Shown here piece by piece: positions 44,332 to 53,264 of a stretch of 64,000 nucleotides of DNA; positions within the stretch are counted from its first letter, which is position 1; each line of letters begins with the position of its first letter. Source of the DNA: Clostridiales bacterium (GTDB lineage Bacteria; Bacillota; Clostridia; Oscillospirales; CAG-272); NCBI GenBank assembly GCA_012800735.1, contig JAAZIU010000007.1, forward strand, positions 1-64,000, given 5' to 3'. The notes beneath the pieces are model-generated. The model was not told the DNA's origin and made no database searches. It was given only the letters and a program-made list of their open reading frames with translations. The translations under genes were made by a program, and so were the position numbers.

Positions 44332-46176
44332 ATGTTTAAAAGTCTGTATTTAAAGATAATGCTGCTGTTCGCCATATTTATGGCAGCCGTCATGGCGGCG
44401 GTCGGGACGATACTGATGGATTCGGTTTACCGCTTTTATGTAAACGAATTCTCGGCGCAGATGGAAGACTGTCTTTCCGAAAGCAGCCGCTCCGGTCTGC
44501 GCGATGAGCTTATATCGGCGCTCGGCGACAACGATCCGCCGAAGGCGCAGAAGGCGATACTGACAGCTTACGGCACCCAGCTCGGCATAGACGAATACCG
44601 GAGTTTCTATATCCTTGATATGTCGGGAAAAACCCTCGCCGGCTCGGGAGAGGATCAGAATGAAAATCCCGTCCTCACCCCGAATCTCATCAGCGCGATG
44701 TCCGGCAGGGACGGAAACGACAGCAAAGTAGGGGATTCATACTCCGACTATGCCGCCTACCTCACAAACGGAGAGAACTCCTGCGTAATCTATATAAAAG
44801 ATACGCAGGAGGAAATGCGTCTGCTTTCCTGGCAGATTTTTTCGCTAATCCTGAAATCGATATTTATCGGGCTGGCGTTGGCGGTCGCTCTCAGTTTCCT
44901 GCTGGCAAAAGCGCTGACAAAACCGATCCGCGGACTGACGGTAGGCGCTCAGGCGGTTATGGCGGGGGAATTTACCCACGAAATAACCGTCTCCGGAGCC
45001 GATGAGATAGGCGTGCTGACATCCACCTTCAACGATATGCGGCTTACTCTGAAAAGCACCTTTGACGAGGCGAACCGCGAAAGGATGAAGCTGGAAACGG
45101 TGATGGCGAACCTGAAGGACGCGGTAATCGCATATTCCGACACAGGAAAAGTTATTCAGATAAACGATAGCGCAAGAAAGCTGCTCGGAATATCCGACGG
45201 AACGAATATCATACTCGATCTCAGCGACACTCTGTCGCTGCTCGGCGTCGGCTATGCCGAGGGAAAGATAGACGCCCTCTCGGCGGATAAATCCGTTTTG
45301 GACGAGGGAGAACATTCTGAGCGCAGCAGCCTTACCCTGCGCGAGATAGTATACGGCGACCGGGCGCTTGATATCGTCGCCTCCGCGTTCAAATATTATG
45401 AAAGCGATACCGCGAAAAACGGTATTATTCTGGTTATTCACGATGTCACCAGCCGCTATGAACTTGACAAGGCGCAAAGGGAGTTTGTCGCAAACGTAAG
45501 CCATGAACTTCGCACCCCGCTCACCGTCATAAAGGGCGCGGCGGAAACGCTGTCCCTCTATCCGGATATGGATCCGTCGATGCAGAATACCTTCATCTCG
45601 AACATCACCGACGAAAGCGATCGGATGATGCGGATCGTCGGCGACCTTCTTACCCTTTCCCGGCTTGACAACCGCCACACAAAATGGCAGATATCCGAGT
45701 TTGATATGTTAGCCTCGCTCCGCCATATCTGCATGATCCTTTCGGCGGACGCCGGCCGCCGGAATCAGCGCATTATCTTTGCCCGCAGCGACAAAGTACC
45801 CCCTGTGACGGGCGACAAGGAACGGATTGAGCAGGTCATTATCAATATAATATCCAACTCGATAAAATACACTCAGGAGGGCGGCGAGATTCGGGTCTGG
45901 AGCCGCGCCGACAAATCACGGGTGTATATCTACGTCCGCGACAACGGCGTCGGGATTCCGCCTGAGGATATCCCCCACCTTTTCGAGCGGTTCTACCGCG
46001 TGGAGAAATCGCGTACCGCCGACGCGGGCGGAACCGGTCTCGGGCTTGCTATTGCAAAGGAAATCGTCGTCGCTCACGGCGGAGAGATCACGATAAGGAG
46101 CAAGTTGGGCCACGGAACCGAAACCACGATAATCCTGCCCCTTAAGACGACACTTGCCGACGAAGCGGGATCTTGA
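44332..46176 (+). CDS. walK: WalK/PhoR-type sensor histidine kinase
   Basis: 614 residues. Two membrane helices at about 7-28 and 168-190 flank an extracellular sensor of about 140 residues. HAMP (about 190-245) and PAS (about 255-370) domains follow. HisKA has FVANVSHELRTPLTVIKG with phospho-His at about 391. The ATPase domain has N box IINIISNSIKYT, G1 DNGVGIPPEDI, F and G2 boxes (FERFYRVEKSRTADAGGTGLGLAI). It should phosphorylate the response regulator encoded 21 bp upstream. The presence of YycH/YycI-like genes argues for WalK. Confidence 0.9.
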   Translation: MFKSLYLKIMLLFAIFMAAVMAAVGTILMDSVYRFYVNEFSAQMEDCLSESSRSGLRDELISALGDNDPPKAQKAILTAYGTQLGIDEYRSFYILDMSGKTLAGSGEDQNENPVLTPNLISAMSGRDGNDSKVGDSYSDYAAYLTNGENSCVIYIKDTQEEMRLLSWQIFSLILKSIFIGLALAVALSFLLAKALTKPIRGLTVGAQAVMAGEFTHEITVSGADEIGVLTSTFNDMRLTLKSTFDEANRERMKLETVMANLKDAVIAYSDTGKVIQINDSARKLLGISDGTNIILDLSDTLSLLGVGYAEGKIDALSADKSVLDEGEHSERSSLTLREIVYGDRALDIVASAFKYYESDTAKNGIILVIHDVTSRYELDKAQREFVANVSHELRTPLTVIKGAAETLSLYPDMDPSMQNTFISNITDESDRMMRIVGDLLTLSRLDNRHTKWQISEFDMLASLRHICMILSADAGRRNQRIIFARSDKVPPVTGDKERIEQVIINIISNSIKYTQEGGEIRVWSRADKSRVYIYVRDNGVGIPPEDIPHLFERFYRVEKSRTADAGGTGLGLAIAKEIVVAHGGEITIRSKLGHGTETTIILPLKTTLADEAGS

Positions 46177-46183
46177 AGATATC

Positions 46184-47698
46184 ATGCAGAAAAAAAGATT
46201 TATAAAACGCTGCGCGCACTCGACAAAGGCGGCTTTCAACGGCTTTTACGCGCGAAGAGCGCGGGCGATCGAAAAGGTTAAAAACGCGCTCCTTGCTCTG
46301 CTTCTTTTCTCGATGGCGGTAATGGCCGTCCTGCTTATTTTAAGGACGCAGCGGATGACGGTAAACAAGCCGGTCGATGTCGATGTTGACCGACTGCTTA
46401 CCTTAAAAAACAGTGACCGGGAAACAATCACCGCATACAGCGCCGAAAGAGTGACTCCGGAGTTTTTTGCATACCGCGACGGCAAAACTCAAAGAGCGCT
46501 GTTCGGTCCGAAAAGCCTGATGAGCGGCGCAGTCTCGGTAATCTCCGACGCTTTGACCTGCATTTTCGGTTCTAATGCCGCTGTATCGGAGACAAAGGGC
46601 GCCGAAGGGGAGGAGCTTTGGCTTTCCTGTCTTGAGGCGGAGCGATTTATCTACCTGAAACTCCGCTCTCCGCTGCCGGCTCCGGTGCTGCGGATGTTTG
46701 TCGACGGGCGGCTTTATACCGACCGGTCATATGAAGCTCAGGGAGAGATATATTATCTGAGCGACATGTTTATCCTTCCGGCAGAGAAATCCGCCGACGG
46801 CAGATGCAGCGTTCGGGCTGTCGCCCGCGACGGCGGCGGCCGAATAATACGCTATGAATGCCCCGACCCCGCGCTTGACTTTGAAATGCTTTCCACCTAC
46901 GGCGGAAACACCGAATTTGTAAGCTTCAAATTTGCGCGCCAGGAAAATCCGCTCAGCATTGAGCTTGATCCCTGTTGTCCGATAATAAAAACCGAGCTGC
47001 CGGTCAAGTGCATTTCCGTTTCGACCTCCCTCGCGCCGGTGACTGCCGTTCATACAAACGAACTGCTCAGCCTTTTCGGTTACAACCCCAACCGCCTCAA
47101 CCGCTACAACGATCCGGACACCCGCTCGGATGTCTATATCGAGACCTGGGGAACCCTTCGCTTTGAGACTGACAGAATACAATTCAGCGCGACCGGAGAA
47201 TCGGGCGGGATCAGCATCTCCGATTACCTTCCTTACGGCTACAGCGCGGCAGATTACAACATATATGAGCTGTTCAACTGTTCGGAAAACTTTCTTTCGA
47301 TGCTTTCGGCAATCGACAATCGCCTTACCGGCGGTGACGCATCCCCTGTTCTCGACGCCGTTTTTGCTGAAAACGAAAGCGTCGTAATCCGGTATCGCTG
47401 CTGCTTTGACAACCTGAGTCTCGACAGCGAAAGAGCTATCGAACTTACCTTTTCCGGCGACAAGATAACAAAAATACGCCTTGACTGCCTTATTGTCTCA
47501 AATCTGCTGACAAGGCAGAAGACTTTTACCATGCCGACGGCATTCATCGGCGCGGAGGAAAGCTCTGCGGCAACTGACGACGGCGTCGGACCTTCGATTC
47601 GGCTGATTTACACAGTCGGAGAAGAAGAGGGAGTTTCTGTCACGGCGTCATGGGCGCTTTCAAAAAGAACGGATGATTTATCGGAGGCGGGAAATTGA
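46184..47698 (+). CDS. YycH-like (WalH) membrane-anchored regulator
   Basis: 504 residues from the ATG that follows the kinase stop by seven bases; an in-frame TTG 30 bp upstream is less likely. A basic cytoplasmic start, one membrane helix (about 38-58) and a large extracytoplasmic part. Sequence is divergent, but size, topology (single N-terminal helix) and position directly after the kinase match YycH, which restrains WalK. It overlaps the next gene by four bases. Confidence 0.6.
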   Translation: MQKKRFIKRCAHSTKAAFNGFYARRARAIEKVKNALLALLLFSMAVMAVLLILRTQRMTVNKPVDVDVDRLLTLKNSDRETITAYSAERVTPEFFAYRDGKTQRALFGPKSLMSGAVSVISDALTCIFGSNAAVSETKGAEGEELWLSCLEAERFIYLKLRSPLPAPVLRMFVDGRLYTDRSYEAQGEIYYLSDMFILPAEKSADGRCSVRAVARDGGGRIIRYECPDPALDFEMLSTYGGNTEFVSFKFARQENPLSIELDPCCPIIKTELPVKCISVSTSLAPVTAVHTNELLSLFGYNPNRLNRYNDPDTRSDVYIETWGTLRFETDRIQFSATGESGGISISDYLPYGYSAADYNIYELFNCSENFLSMLSAIDNRLTGGDASPVLDAVFAENESVVIRYRCCFDNLSLDSERAIELTFSGDKITKIRLDCLIVSNLLTRQKTFTMPTAFIGAEESSAATDDGVGPSIRLIYTVGEEEGVSVTASWALSKRTDDLSEAGN

Positions 47699-48702
47699 AC
47701 TGGAGAAAGATTAAAACCGTACTTATCCTGTTGCTTGCCGCCGTTAATATCTATCTGCTCGTCGTTCTTGTCTCTCAATATCGGGTAGGCAGCACAATCG
47801 GCCGCCCGGAGATGAAAGTCGCTCTGGAGCTGCTCGAAAAAGACGGGATAAAGGTCGCTGACGATGTTTTGTCCGGCAAAAAGCCTTATTACCGCGTCTG
47901 GCAGTCGGATTATGAGTCCGACCGGCGCGCTCAGCTGCTTGCGAGAATATTCGGAGTCGAAGCGGCGGCGCGGGCCGGAATGCACCTGACCGGTGAGGGA
48001 CTTGAGATGTCGCTTGACGGCATAGGAGTTGTCCGCTTCACCGATTCCTCACCCTTTTTGCTTAAATTCACAGCTGACAGCTGCGGATACGCCGGCGAAT
48101 ACGACGACCTTTTATCGGTATCAAAACAGCTCCCCGACGGGATCAGGCGCTGCGGCTGGTTAAGGCGGAAGGATCTCGGAAAAAAACTTGAGCAATTCCT
48201 TACCGGTTATACGGCAACTTCCGCAGCCGGTACTGCGGCTGCCGCAGAAATCGGCGCGGCGGCTCCGTCGAAAACCGCAGATATAGATGTTGACGCTGCA
48301 ATATATCTGATCGATGAAAGGCTTTATATCGGGCATTTCACTCAGCGCGCCGAAGGCTGCCTGATTGAGGGGAGCGGCGGGATATTCGCCGTCAGAGCCG
48401 AGCTTGTTTTATATACCGACGCTTCGATTATCTGGCTCAGCAATCCCGAATACTATACATCGGCGCTGCTCGATGAAATAAACATCCTTTTCCGCGAGCG
48501 CGATCAGCTGAAGTCTCAAGCCGGCTCAGAGGGGGGATATAAAAGCTCAGAGATGCTGGTGACGGGACTTGAGCCGATTTACTGCGTGAACTGGAACGCG
48601 GATCTCAGCGACTTTTATCTTATCCCGTCATGGGAAATCAGCTATTCCGACGGCAGCCGAAGAATCCGCAACGCGGTGAACGGAAGCCTTGTCGGCGGAT
48701 AA
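47695..48702 (+). CDS. YycI-like (WalI) membrane-anchored regulator
   Basis: 335 residues, TTG start overlapping the previous stop, with GGAGG just upstream. NWRKIKTVLILLLAAVNIYLLV is the typical opening of YycI family proteins: a basic start and a membrane helix with Asn. The extracytoplasmic remainder ends with a 'SWEISYSDG' PepSY-like strand. An Ala/Thr-rich insert near residue 180 is low complexity. It likely forms a complex with the YycH-like protein and the kinase. Confidence 0.65.
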   Translation: MNWRKIKTVLILLLAAVNIYLLVVLVSQYRVGSTIGRPEMKVALELLEKDGIKVADDVLSGKKPYYRVWQSDYESDRRAQLLARIFGVEAAARAGMHLTGEGLEMSLDGIGVVRFTDSSPFLLKFTADSCGYAGEYDDLLSVSKQLPDGIRRCGWLRRKDLGKKLEQFLTGYTATSAAGTAAAAEIGAAAPSKTADIDVDAAIYLIDERLYIGHFTQRAEGCLIEGSGGIFAVRAELVLYTDASIIWLSNPEYYTSALLDEINILFRERDQLKSQAGSEGGYKSSEMLVTGLEPIYCVNWNADLSDFYLIPSWEISYSDGSRRIRNAVNGSLVGG

Positions 48703-48768
48703 ATATGCTTTTCCGATATTTTCCGGTTGTTAAATTGCAAAAATACTTAAGGTTTGTTTAATTTTCTC

Positions 48769-48797
48769 TTTACTTTTCATATTTTATATGGTATAAT
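48769..48797 (+). promoter_or_regulatory. Promoter of murA
   Basis: TTTACT, 17-bp spacer, TATAAT, about 120 bp upstream of the ATG. Confidence 0.65.
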
Positions 48798-48919
48798 ATA
48801 ATTTGCCTGAAATACTGGCATTTTGCCTTTTAAAAAAACTACATTTTATTGAAAAACCGTATCTTTTCGCCGCGGCATGGAGCCGGGGCGGCGATACATA
48901 AATAAAGGACAGTATACTG

Positions 48920-50206
48920 ATGGAAAAGCTTATCATCAACGGCGGCACCCCGCTTCGCGGGAAAGTCCAGATAAGCGGAATGAAAAACGCCGCTTTGCCG
49001 ATCATCGTCGCATCGCTGCTTACAGACGATGTCTGTGTGATCGAAAATCTGCCGTCTATAAGCGATGTGTCCCTTACCCTCTCGATACTTGAAAAAATGG
49101 GCTGCAAAATCCGCATGCTCACCCGCGACCGCGTTGAGATAGACTCTCGTCCGGCTGTCTGCGGTTCTTCTCCCGTCGAGCTGGTATCAAAAATGCGCGG
49201 CTCCACCTATCTTTTAGGCGCAGAGCTGGGACGCTGGAATAAAACAAAAGTCGGTTATCCCGGCGGCTGCGATTTCGGAGTCAGGGCAATCGACCAGCAT
49301 ATCAAAGCCTTCGAGGCGCTCGGAGCCGAAGTTACGGTAGACAAAGGCTGCGTCACGGCGGAAGCTCCCCGCGGACTTCACGCCAGCAGCATATATTTCG
49401 ACCTCGTAACCGTCGGCGGCACAGTAAACGCGATGCTCGCTTCGGTAATGGCAAAGGGTACGACTATTATCGAGAACGCCGCTCACGAGCCGCATATCGT
49501 CGATACCGCAAACTTTTTAAACACCTGCGGGGCACGGATTACCGGCGCCGGCACCGACACCATAAAAGTAAGGGGAGTAGAGAAGCTTCACGGCTGCACC
49601 TACGCGATAATACCCGACATGATCGAAGCCGGCACCTATATGTTTGCCGCCGCGGCGACCGCCGGAGCGCTGGTCATTTCCAACGTTATTCCCAAGCACC
49701 TTGAATCGATCTCTGCAAAGCTTGAGGAGATGGGCGTTCTGATTGAGGAATACGACGATTCGGTTTATGTTACAAGAACCGGTCCGCTTAACCGCGTCAA
49801 TGTAAAAACCCTGCCCTATCCCGGTTTTCCGACCGATATGCAGCCTCAGATGGGCGCGCTTATGTGCCTTGCGGAAGGAACAAGCTATCTCAATGAAACG
49901 GTGATAGAAAATCGTTTTAAATACACAAACGAGCTGCAAAGGATGGGGGCTTCCATCCGCGTTGTCGGTCATACCGCTATTTTCGAAGGCGGCTCTCCGC
50001 TTTCGGCGGCTAAAGTCAGGGCGGTTGATCTCAGAGCCGGCGCCGCGATGGTTATCGCCGCGCTCGCTGTCCGCGGTATAACCGAGATTTCGGATGTCGA
50101 ACACATTGACCGCGGTTATGAGGACCTTGTCGGCAAGCTGCGCGCCGTCGGGGCGGATATCCGCTTGGTGGTTTACAACGACACAAAGATGCTCAATGAG
50201 GCTTAA
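48920..50206 (+). CDS. murA: UDP-N-acetylglucosamine 1-carboxyvinyltransferase
   Basis: 428 residues. INGGTPLRGKVQISGMKNAALPIIVASLL is the typical start. The catalytic Cys sits in VGYPGGCDFGVRAIDQH, so the enzyme should be fosfomycin sensitive unless otherwise changed. PGFPTDMQPQMGALM and AAMVIAALAVRG follow. MurA makes the first committed precursor of peptidoglycan from UDP-GlcNAc and PEP. AAAGGA is the ribosome site. It lies three bases upstream of the HAD phosphatase gene. Confidence 0.96.
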   Translation: MEKLIINGGTPLRGKVQISGMKNAALPIIVASLLTDDVCVIENLPSISDVSLTLSILEKMGCKIRMLTRDRVEIDSRPAVCGSSPVELVSKMRGSTYLLGAELGRWNKTKVGYPGGCDFGVRAIDQHIKAFEALGAEVTVDKGCVTAEAPRGLHASSIYFDLVTVGGTVNAMLASVMAKGTTIIENAAHEPHIVDTANFLNTCGARITGAGTDTIKVRGVEKLHGCTYAIIPDMIEAGTYMFAAAATAGALVISNVIPKHLESISAKLEEMGVLIEEYDDSVYVTRTGPLNRVNVKTLPYPGFPTDMQPQMGALMCLAEGTSYLNETVIENRFKYTNELQRMGASIRVVGHTAIFEGGSPLSAAKVRAVDLRAGAAMVIAALAVRGITEISDVEHIDRGYEDLVGKLRAVGADIRLVVYNDTKMLNEA

Positions 50207-50209
50207 AAG

Positions 50210-50854
50210 ATGATCGACGGCATTATCTTCGACATGGACGGAGTGCTGGTCGACTCGGAACCGGCTATTACCCGCGCCTCGATGGCAGCGCTGTCAGAAT
50301 GGGGAGTAAAAGCCGAATACGACGACTTCAAGCAGTATACCGGCATGGGCGACGACCTTTTTATCGGCGGCGTCGCAAGGAAATACGGCCGGGAATACGA
50401 CCTCCGCATGAAAGAGCGCGCATACGAGATATATCTTGAGAAAGCGGACGAATGGGTAAATGTATATCCATGGTCAAAACCGCTTATCGACCTTTTTTCG
50501 GAAAAATACAAGCTCGCCGTCGCCTCCGCTTCCGATAAGGTGAAAGTGGAGTGCAACCTCCGCTGCATCGGCGCAGATCCGTCGGTTTTTGCAGCTCTTA
50601 TTACCGGCTCGGACGTTAAAAACAAGAAACCGGCGCCGGACATCTTTTTGCTGGCTGCGGAAAAAGCGGGCGTTGATACTTCATCGATCGTCGTTTTTGA
50701 AGACGCGATTTCCGGCGTAATGGCGGCGAAGGCTGCCGGATGCGTTTGCATCGCCGTGACCACTTCTTTCCCCGCCGACAAATTGTATCAAGCAGGGGCT
50801 GATTTTGTAGTCGACGACCTCTCCCTTGCGCCCGAAATAATAGAAAAGTTATAA
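50210..50854 (+). CDS. HAD-family phosphatase / beta-phosphoglucomutase-like
   Basis: 214 residues. HAD motif I IIFDMDGVLVDSE, motif II with AVASAS, the KKPAPDIF Lys of motif III, and motif IV VFEDAISGVMAAKAAG. A small helical C1 cap lies between motifs I and II. The pattern fits the beta-phosphoglucomutase/phosphatase subgroup; the sugar-phosphate substrate is unknown. It follows murA by three bases and precedes nagA by 48, so it may dephosphorylate or isomerise amino-sugar intermediates (inference). Confidence 0.88.
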   Translation: MIDGIIFDMDGVLVDSEPAITRASMAALSEWGVKAEYDDFKQYTGMGDDLFIGGVARKYGREYDLRMKERAYEIYLEKADEWVNVYPWSKPLIDLFSEKYKLAVASASDKVKVECNLRCIGADPSVFAALITGSDVKNKKPAPDIFLLAAEKAGVDTSSIVVFEDAISGVMAAKAAGCVCIAVTTSFPADKLYQAGADFVVDDLSLAPEIIEKL

Positions 50855-50859
50855 AATAA

Positions 50860-50879
50860 CGCCGGAGTCTACTCCGGCG
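50860..50879 (+). terminator. Short hairpin between the HAD gene and nagA
   Basis: CGCCGGAGT and ACTCCGGCG are complementary with almost no loop, so the real loop must use the innermost bases. No T run follows; it may be an RNA processing or attenuation element. Confidence 0.45.
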
Positions 50880-50902
50880 ATTGTCATATACGGAGGTTAA
50901 AC

Positions 50903-52090
50903 ATGAAAAAGATTACCCTGTTCAGAAACTTTGACGTCGTCCGGGGCGGCTCTATCCATAAAGGCTGCGCCGTCGCCGTGTCGGACGGAAAAATTCTCTC
51001 GGTGGGCGACAACTCGGAGATAAAAGATGCCGAGATAATCGACGGACGCGGGGAAAATTATCTGCTGCCGGGATTTATCGACCTTCATGTTCACGGCGGC
51101 GGCGGCTTTGACTTCATGGACGGCGACGCCGCCGAATACATATCCGCGTCGAAATTTCACGCTTCTCACGGCACGACGGCTCACTATCCGACCACCCTCT
51201 CCGCCTCGCGCGAAGAGCTGCTGGCGTCGGTACGCGCTTTCGACGAAGCCGCGGCTGCGGGCGGCGGGGCGAAGATGCTGGGTATTCACCTTGAGGGGCC
51301 GTATATCGCGAAATCACAGAAGGGCGCGATGGACGAAAAATACATCCGCGACCCCATTAAAGAAGAATATGAGGAACTGCTCGCCGTCTCCGGCAATATC
51401 CGCCGGATGACGATAGCCCCGGAGCTGCCGGGCGCGATTGAACTCGGCGCTTTCCTTTCCGAAAAGGGGGTTTTGCCCTCGATAGGACACACCGACTGCG
51501 TCTGCGAAGATGTTATCGACGCATACACCCGCGGCAGCTACCGGCTGATGACCCACCTTTATTCCGCGATGAGCCAGACAAGACGAATCGGAGTATGGAG
51601 ACGGGCTGGCGCGGTCGAAGCGGCTTATCTCTTAGACGGAATGTATGTTGAAATTATCGCCGACGGGATTCATCTGCCTCCGGAGCTTCTGAAGCTGATA
51701 TACAAGATAAAGGGCAGCGGCAGAATAGCCCTTATAACCGACTCGATGCGCGGATCCGGGATGGCGCAGGGAACGCAGTCGATTTTAGGCAGCCGCAAAA
51801 ACGGTCTTCCCTGCTGGATCGAAGACGGCGTTGCGAAGACATATGACCGCACCGCGTTTGCAGGATCGATTGCGACATCCGACCGACTTGTCCGGAATAT
51901 GGTATACCTCGCCGGTGCATCATTGCCGGAGGCGTCGAGGATGGCATCGGAAACTCCCGCCGAAATAATGGGGATTAAAAATTCCCGCGGCTCAATCGAC
52001 GCGGGAAAGTATGCGGATCTTGTTGTAATGGACCGAGAGCTGCGGGTCAGGCGGACGGTTGTCGAGGGTGAAACGGTTTTTGAAGGGTGA
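50903..52090 (+). CDS. nagA: N-acetylglucosamine-6-phosphate deacetylase
   Basis: 395 residues. PGFIDLHVHGGGGFDFMDG, LGIHLEGPYIAKSQKGAM (metal Glu), PSIGHTDC and THLYSAMS (two metal His), IADGIHLPPELL, and the catalytic Asp in LITDSM are all present. It yields glucosamine-6-phosphate and acetate from GlcNAc-6-P, a step in amino-sugar and cell-wall recycling. murQ, which makes GlcNAc-6-P, is 1.2 kb away on the other strand. GGAGGT precedes the ATG. A strong terminator follows. Confidence 0.95.
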   Translation: MKKITLFRNFDVVRGGSIHKGCAVAVSDGKILSVGDNSEIKDAEIIDGRGENYLLPGFIDLHVHGGGGFDFMDGDAAEYISASKFHASHGTTAHYPTTLSASREELLASVRAFDEAAAAGGGAKMLGIHLEGPYIAKSQKGAMDEKYIRDPIKEEYEELLAVSGNIRRMTIAPELPGAIELGAFLSEKGVLPSIGHTDCVCEDVIDAYTRGSYRLMTHLYSAMSQTRRIGVWRRAGAVEAAYLLDGMYVEIIADGIHLPPELLKLIYKIKGSGRIALITDSMRGSGMAQGTQSILGSRKNGLPCWIEDGVAKTYDRTAFAGSIATSDRLVRNMVYLAGASLPEASRMASETPAEIMGIKNSRGSIDAGKYADLVVMDRELRVRRTVVEGETVFEG

Positions 52091-52127
52091 AATATAAATA
52101 CGCTGAATTAATCTATGAATTATTTCG

Positions 52128-52160
52128 CCGGAGGAGGCTTTTGTCTCCTCCGGATTTATT
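52128..52160 (+). terminator. Intrinsic terminator after nagA
   Basis: CCGGAGGAG and CTCCTCCGG form a 9-bp stem with an 8-nt loop, then ATTTATTGTT. Confidence 0.75.
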
Positions 52161-52433
52161 GTTCCGACCGGGCGGGAGAGTATCAGTCAAGCCTTATGAT
52201 TATTGATATCATCCGCCGTTTGCTTCTATGCCTGTTATAAATGAATTCCCGCATCTGTTTTATACGCGCTGACGCCGGAGGCTGTCTGAGCCTTGATTTC
52301 TTCCGCTTCTCCGAAGATACGGTTGATGTCGTATTCAAACGACTTAAGCCATATTTTGTAAGACGGAGCAACCGTATCTGTCAGGTTTCAGCTTCCGTTC
52401 TTTTTTATCTTCATATATCCTTTTTATCCTCGT
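52161..52433. other. Gene-free stretch between nagA and the SpoU methyltransferase gene
   Basis: Apart from a possible coding remnant on the minus strand, listed separately, I see nothing that I can support here. An open frame of 62 codons in another minus-strand register is very basic and has no ribosome site. Confidence 0.5.
52235..52387 (-). pseudogene. Possible C-terminal gene remnant without a start
   Basis: Between an in-frame stop and TAA there are 50 sense codons with protein-like composition (NLTDTVAPSYKIW, EYDINRIFGEAEEIK, SAYKTDAGIHL) but no ATG, GTG or TTG with a ribosome site. It may be the tail of a lost gene. I do not recognise the family. Confidence 0.25.
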
Positions 52434-53264
52434 TTATCCTCGGTTCTGTCTCAGCGCCTCAAAGGCGAGTACCGAAGCGGCGGAGGCTGCCGAGAGCGCC
52501 TCTCCGAATTCACGGCCGTAATCGAGACGGACGATAAGATCAAGCTCCGGGCGAAGCCGCTTCTTTATCCCGCGCTTTTCTCCGCCGACTACGAGCAGCA
52601 GCGGACGCGTCAAGCTTGCGTCCCAGACAGAGACCGAGTTCTCGATATCCGCGCCTACCGCCTTATATCCGGCTTTTTTCATCAGCCGCAGCGCTTCCCG
52701 GTCGTCCGGAACATCCCTTAAAATGCCATCTTCCCCTAAAATGCGAGCTTCCGGACAGGTATACATCGGGATAAGCTCGCTTGCTCCGGCGGATGCGCGG
52801 CAGACAGTTCCCGCCGCCGTCATCCAGCTTCGCGGAGAAAGGATGAGCCCGTCCGCCCCCGCGGCGTAGATTGAGCGAATCGCGTAGCCGTAGTTATACG
52901 GGTCTTCAATGCCGTCTATCATAAAGAAAAGCCCGTCTTTCGGAAGAACATCCGCCGAAAGGGTGATAAATTCCCGGTCGGCGCAGAAAGCAAGCACACC
53001 GCCGTGGCTTGAGCCGATGGCCGCCGCGTCGATTACTTCCCTCGGAACAAGCTCGATTCGAAAGCCGAATTCGTCGGCGCGACGCCGCAGCCAGGCAAGC
53101 TCTTTCGGCGTTTTTTCTTCCTTTGCGCGGTCGTAATATATCCGCTCAATCCTGCGCGCCGGCAAGCCGCCGTTTCTTTCGCTTTCAAGCGATCGGATCA
53201 CCGCGCGGACTGAAACCATTCCCTCAAAAAGAGAGGGATCGACCGACAGATTTTCTTTCCTCAA
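52434..53264 (-). CDS. SpoU (TrmH) family RNA 2'-O-methyltransferase
   Basis: 276 residues. A short N-terminal substrate-binding part (SSHGGVLAFCADREF) precedes the SPOUT domain: DGIEDPYNYGYAIRSIYAAGADGLIL (motif 1), VVGGEKRGI (motif 2), and EFGEALSAASAASVLAFEALRQ (motif 3). The motif 1 Arg is present. Such enzymes methylate a ribose in rRNA or tRNA with SAM; the position is unknown. It overlaps murQ by four bases (stop and start), so the two are translationally coupled. Confidence 0.88.
   Translation of the reverse strand: MRKENLSVDPSLFEGMVSVRAVIRSLESERNGGLPARRIERIYYDRAKEEKTPKELAWLRRRADEFGFRIELVPREVIDAAAIGSSHGGVLAFCADREFITLSADVLPKDGLFFMIDGIEDPYNYGYAIRSIYAAGADGLILSPRSWMTAAGTVCRASAGASELIPMYTCPEARILGEDGILRDVPDDREALRLMKKAGYKAVGADIENSVSVWDASLTRPLLLVVGGEKRGIKKRLRPELDLIVRLDYGREFGEALSAASAASVLAFEALRQNRG

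Noticed and set aside
52183-52371. Small basic protein of 62 codons on the minus strand
   Set aside because: Extremely Arg/Lys/Ser-rich, no ribosome site; a neighbouring frame has more protein-like composition.
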